Assembly (NCBI RefSeq): GCF_910596095.1
Contig: NC_056548.1
Location: 19,244,651 to 19,308,650, forward strand
Direction of reading: 5' to 3'
Length of the DNA: 64,000 nt
Origin: Thunnus maccoyii
Lineage: Eukaryota > Chordata > Actinopteri > Scombriformes > Scombridae
Below, in pieces: positions 63,260 through 64,000 of this stretch (positions are counted from its first letter, which is position 1; each line of letters begins with the position of its first letter). A program made the translations under genes and the position numbers. Under the pieces are notes generated by a model. It ran no database searches. It was not told where the DNA came from and worked only from the letters and a program-made list of their open reading frames with translations.

Positions 63260-64000
63260 CTGAGAGCAAGAATACACAGATCAGTGCCATGTTGACATTT
63301 TGTAAAGGCTGCAGCATCAGTCAAAGTCTCTTATTAACTGACATGTGACCAACAACCAATGGAAATACTGTAAATCGAGGAAATAAACGACCTGTCATCT
63401 CTACCCTGAGACAACAAGCCTGTAAAGTAAACTAAACACACAGTAGGTCTATGCAACATTACGTAAACACAGGAAGCGTACGGAAATATGCCTGGGCAGT
63501 AGTAGTGGGTTAAAAGCTATTTTGGTGTTAATCCAGCAATTATGCAGAGCCGTTCTGTTAGCAGTCTACAACAAGGCAAGCTACAGAATCATGATCTTCT
63601 TAATCCACTGCTAACGCTGCATAAAGTTAACCAACCGTACCAGCTACAAAGCATACACATTTTTAGGTTAGCCTCAAGCTGATTGCCCGACTGCTGCGGC
63701 GCGGCGGTGCTTTATGACATTCACTCACAATAGCAGTAATTGTTAGTTTGTTGACAGGGGCCTCGGATTGATTTGTGAACGGAGGACATGGCCAGATCAA
63801 AAACTCGCTAGCTACCTCTTTAGCTTCACATCAGCAGATAGCTACTGTGCTAGCTAGCACACTGCAATACCCACCAGCAGCTTGCATTTTGCATAAACAT
63901 CCTCTCCACTGATGAACCTATTAACATTTACATCTGTTTTAACGTACATGACACCGTTGTATCGTCAAACAATCGTTCGTTTCCAGCAAATACTCACCAC
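63260..64000 (-). other. klhl28 first intron and edge of its 5' UTR exon
   Basis: A donor-type GTGAGTA lies on the minus strand at 63991-63997, so 63998 onward is probably the 3' end of the non-coding first exon and the promoter lies outside the window. The intron between has clustered CpGs around 63690-63780. No other feature was recognised. Confidence 0.5.

Overview
The window is vertebrate nuclear DNA, most likely from a ray-finned (percomorph-type) teleost. Five protein-coding genes are split into short exons with GT-AG introns. The rest is AT-rich, with microsatellites and many short interspersed elements of the kind common in fish genomes: non-autonomous inverted-repeat elements, a tRNA-like SINE and decayed CR1/L2-type LINE pieces. 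No bacterial, viral or CRISPR features were seen.

Layout, left to right. At 1-260 a CpG-rich segment looks like the promoter or first exon of a gene outside the window. From 261 to about 8150 no gene is recognised and several repeats are present. At 8151-24930 (-) lies ccdc9b in 12 coding exons, rebuilt in one continuous frame of 572 codons. From 25 to 34 kb is a repeat-rich intergenic region. It holds a nested transposon (26.4-28.3 kb), a splice-bordered open segment of unknown origin (26917-27052), and a + strand Gly/His-rich terminal exon (32072-32178) that I tentatively relate to PHGR1 by position and composition. At 34057-35442 (-) is a single-exon AKAP5-like anchoring protein. At 37463-49493 (-) is mthfd1, a complete 27-exon reading frame of 934 aa. 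At 50102-53486 (+) is dorip1 (C14orf28), five exons, head to head with mthfd1 over a 0.6 kb CpG- and GC-box-containing interval. At 58071-63259 (-) is klhl28, five coding exons and 571 aa, tail to tail with dorip1, with its 5' UTR exon at the right edge.

Functionally the genes are unrelated housekeeping and signalling genes rather than a pathway: trifunctional cytosolic one-carbon folate metabolism (MTHFD1), a kinase/phosphatase scaffold (AKAP5), a BTB-Kelch ubiquitin-ligase adaptor (KLHL28), and two poorly characterised proteins (CCDC9B, DORIP1). The interest is in the synteny. From what I know of the human map, AKAP5-MTHFD1 (14q23), C14orf28-KLHL28 (14q21) and CCDC9B-PHGR1 (15q15) are separate neighbourhoods; here they adjoin. 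Exon borders were placed by eye from splice signals, frame continuity and remembered family sequences. No alignment or transcript evidence was available.
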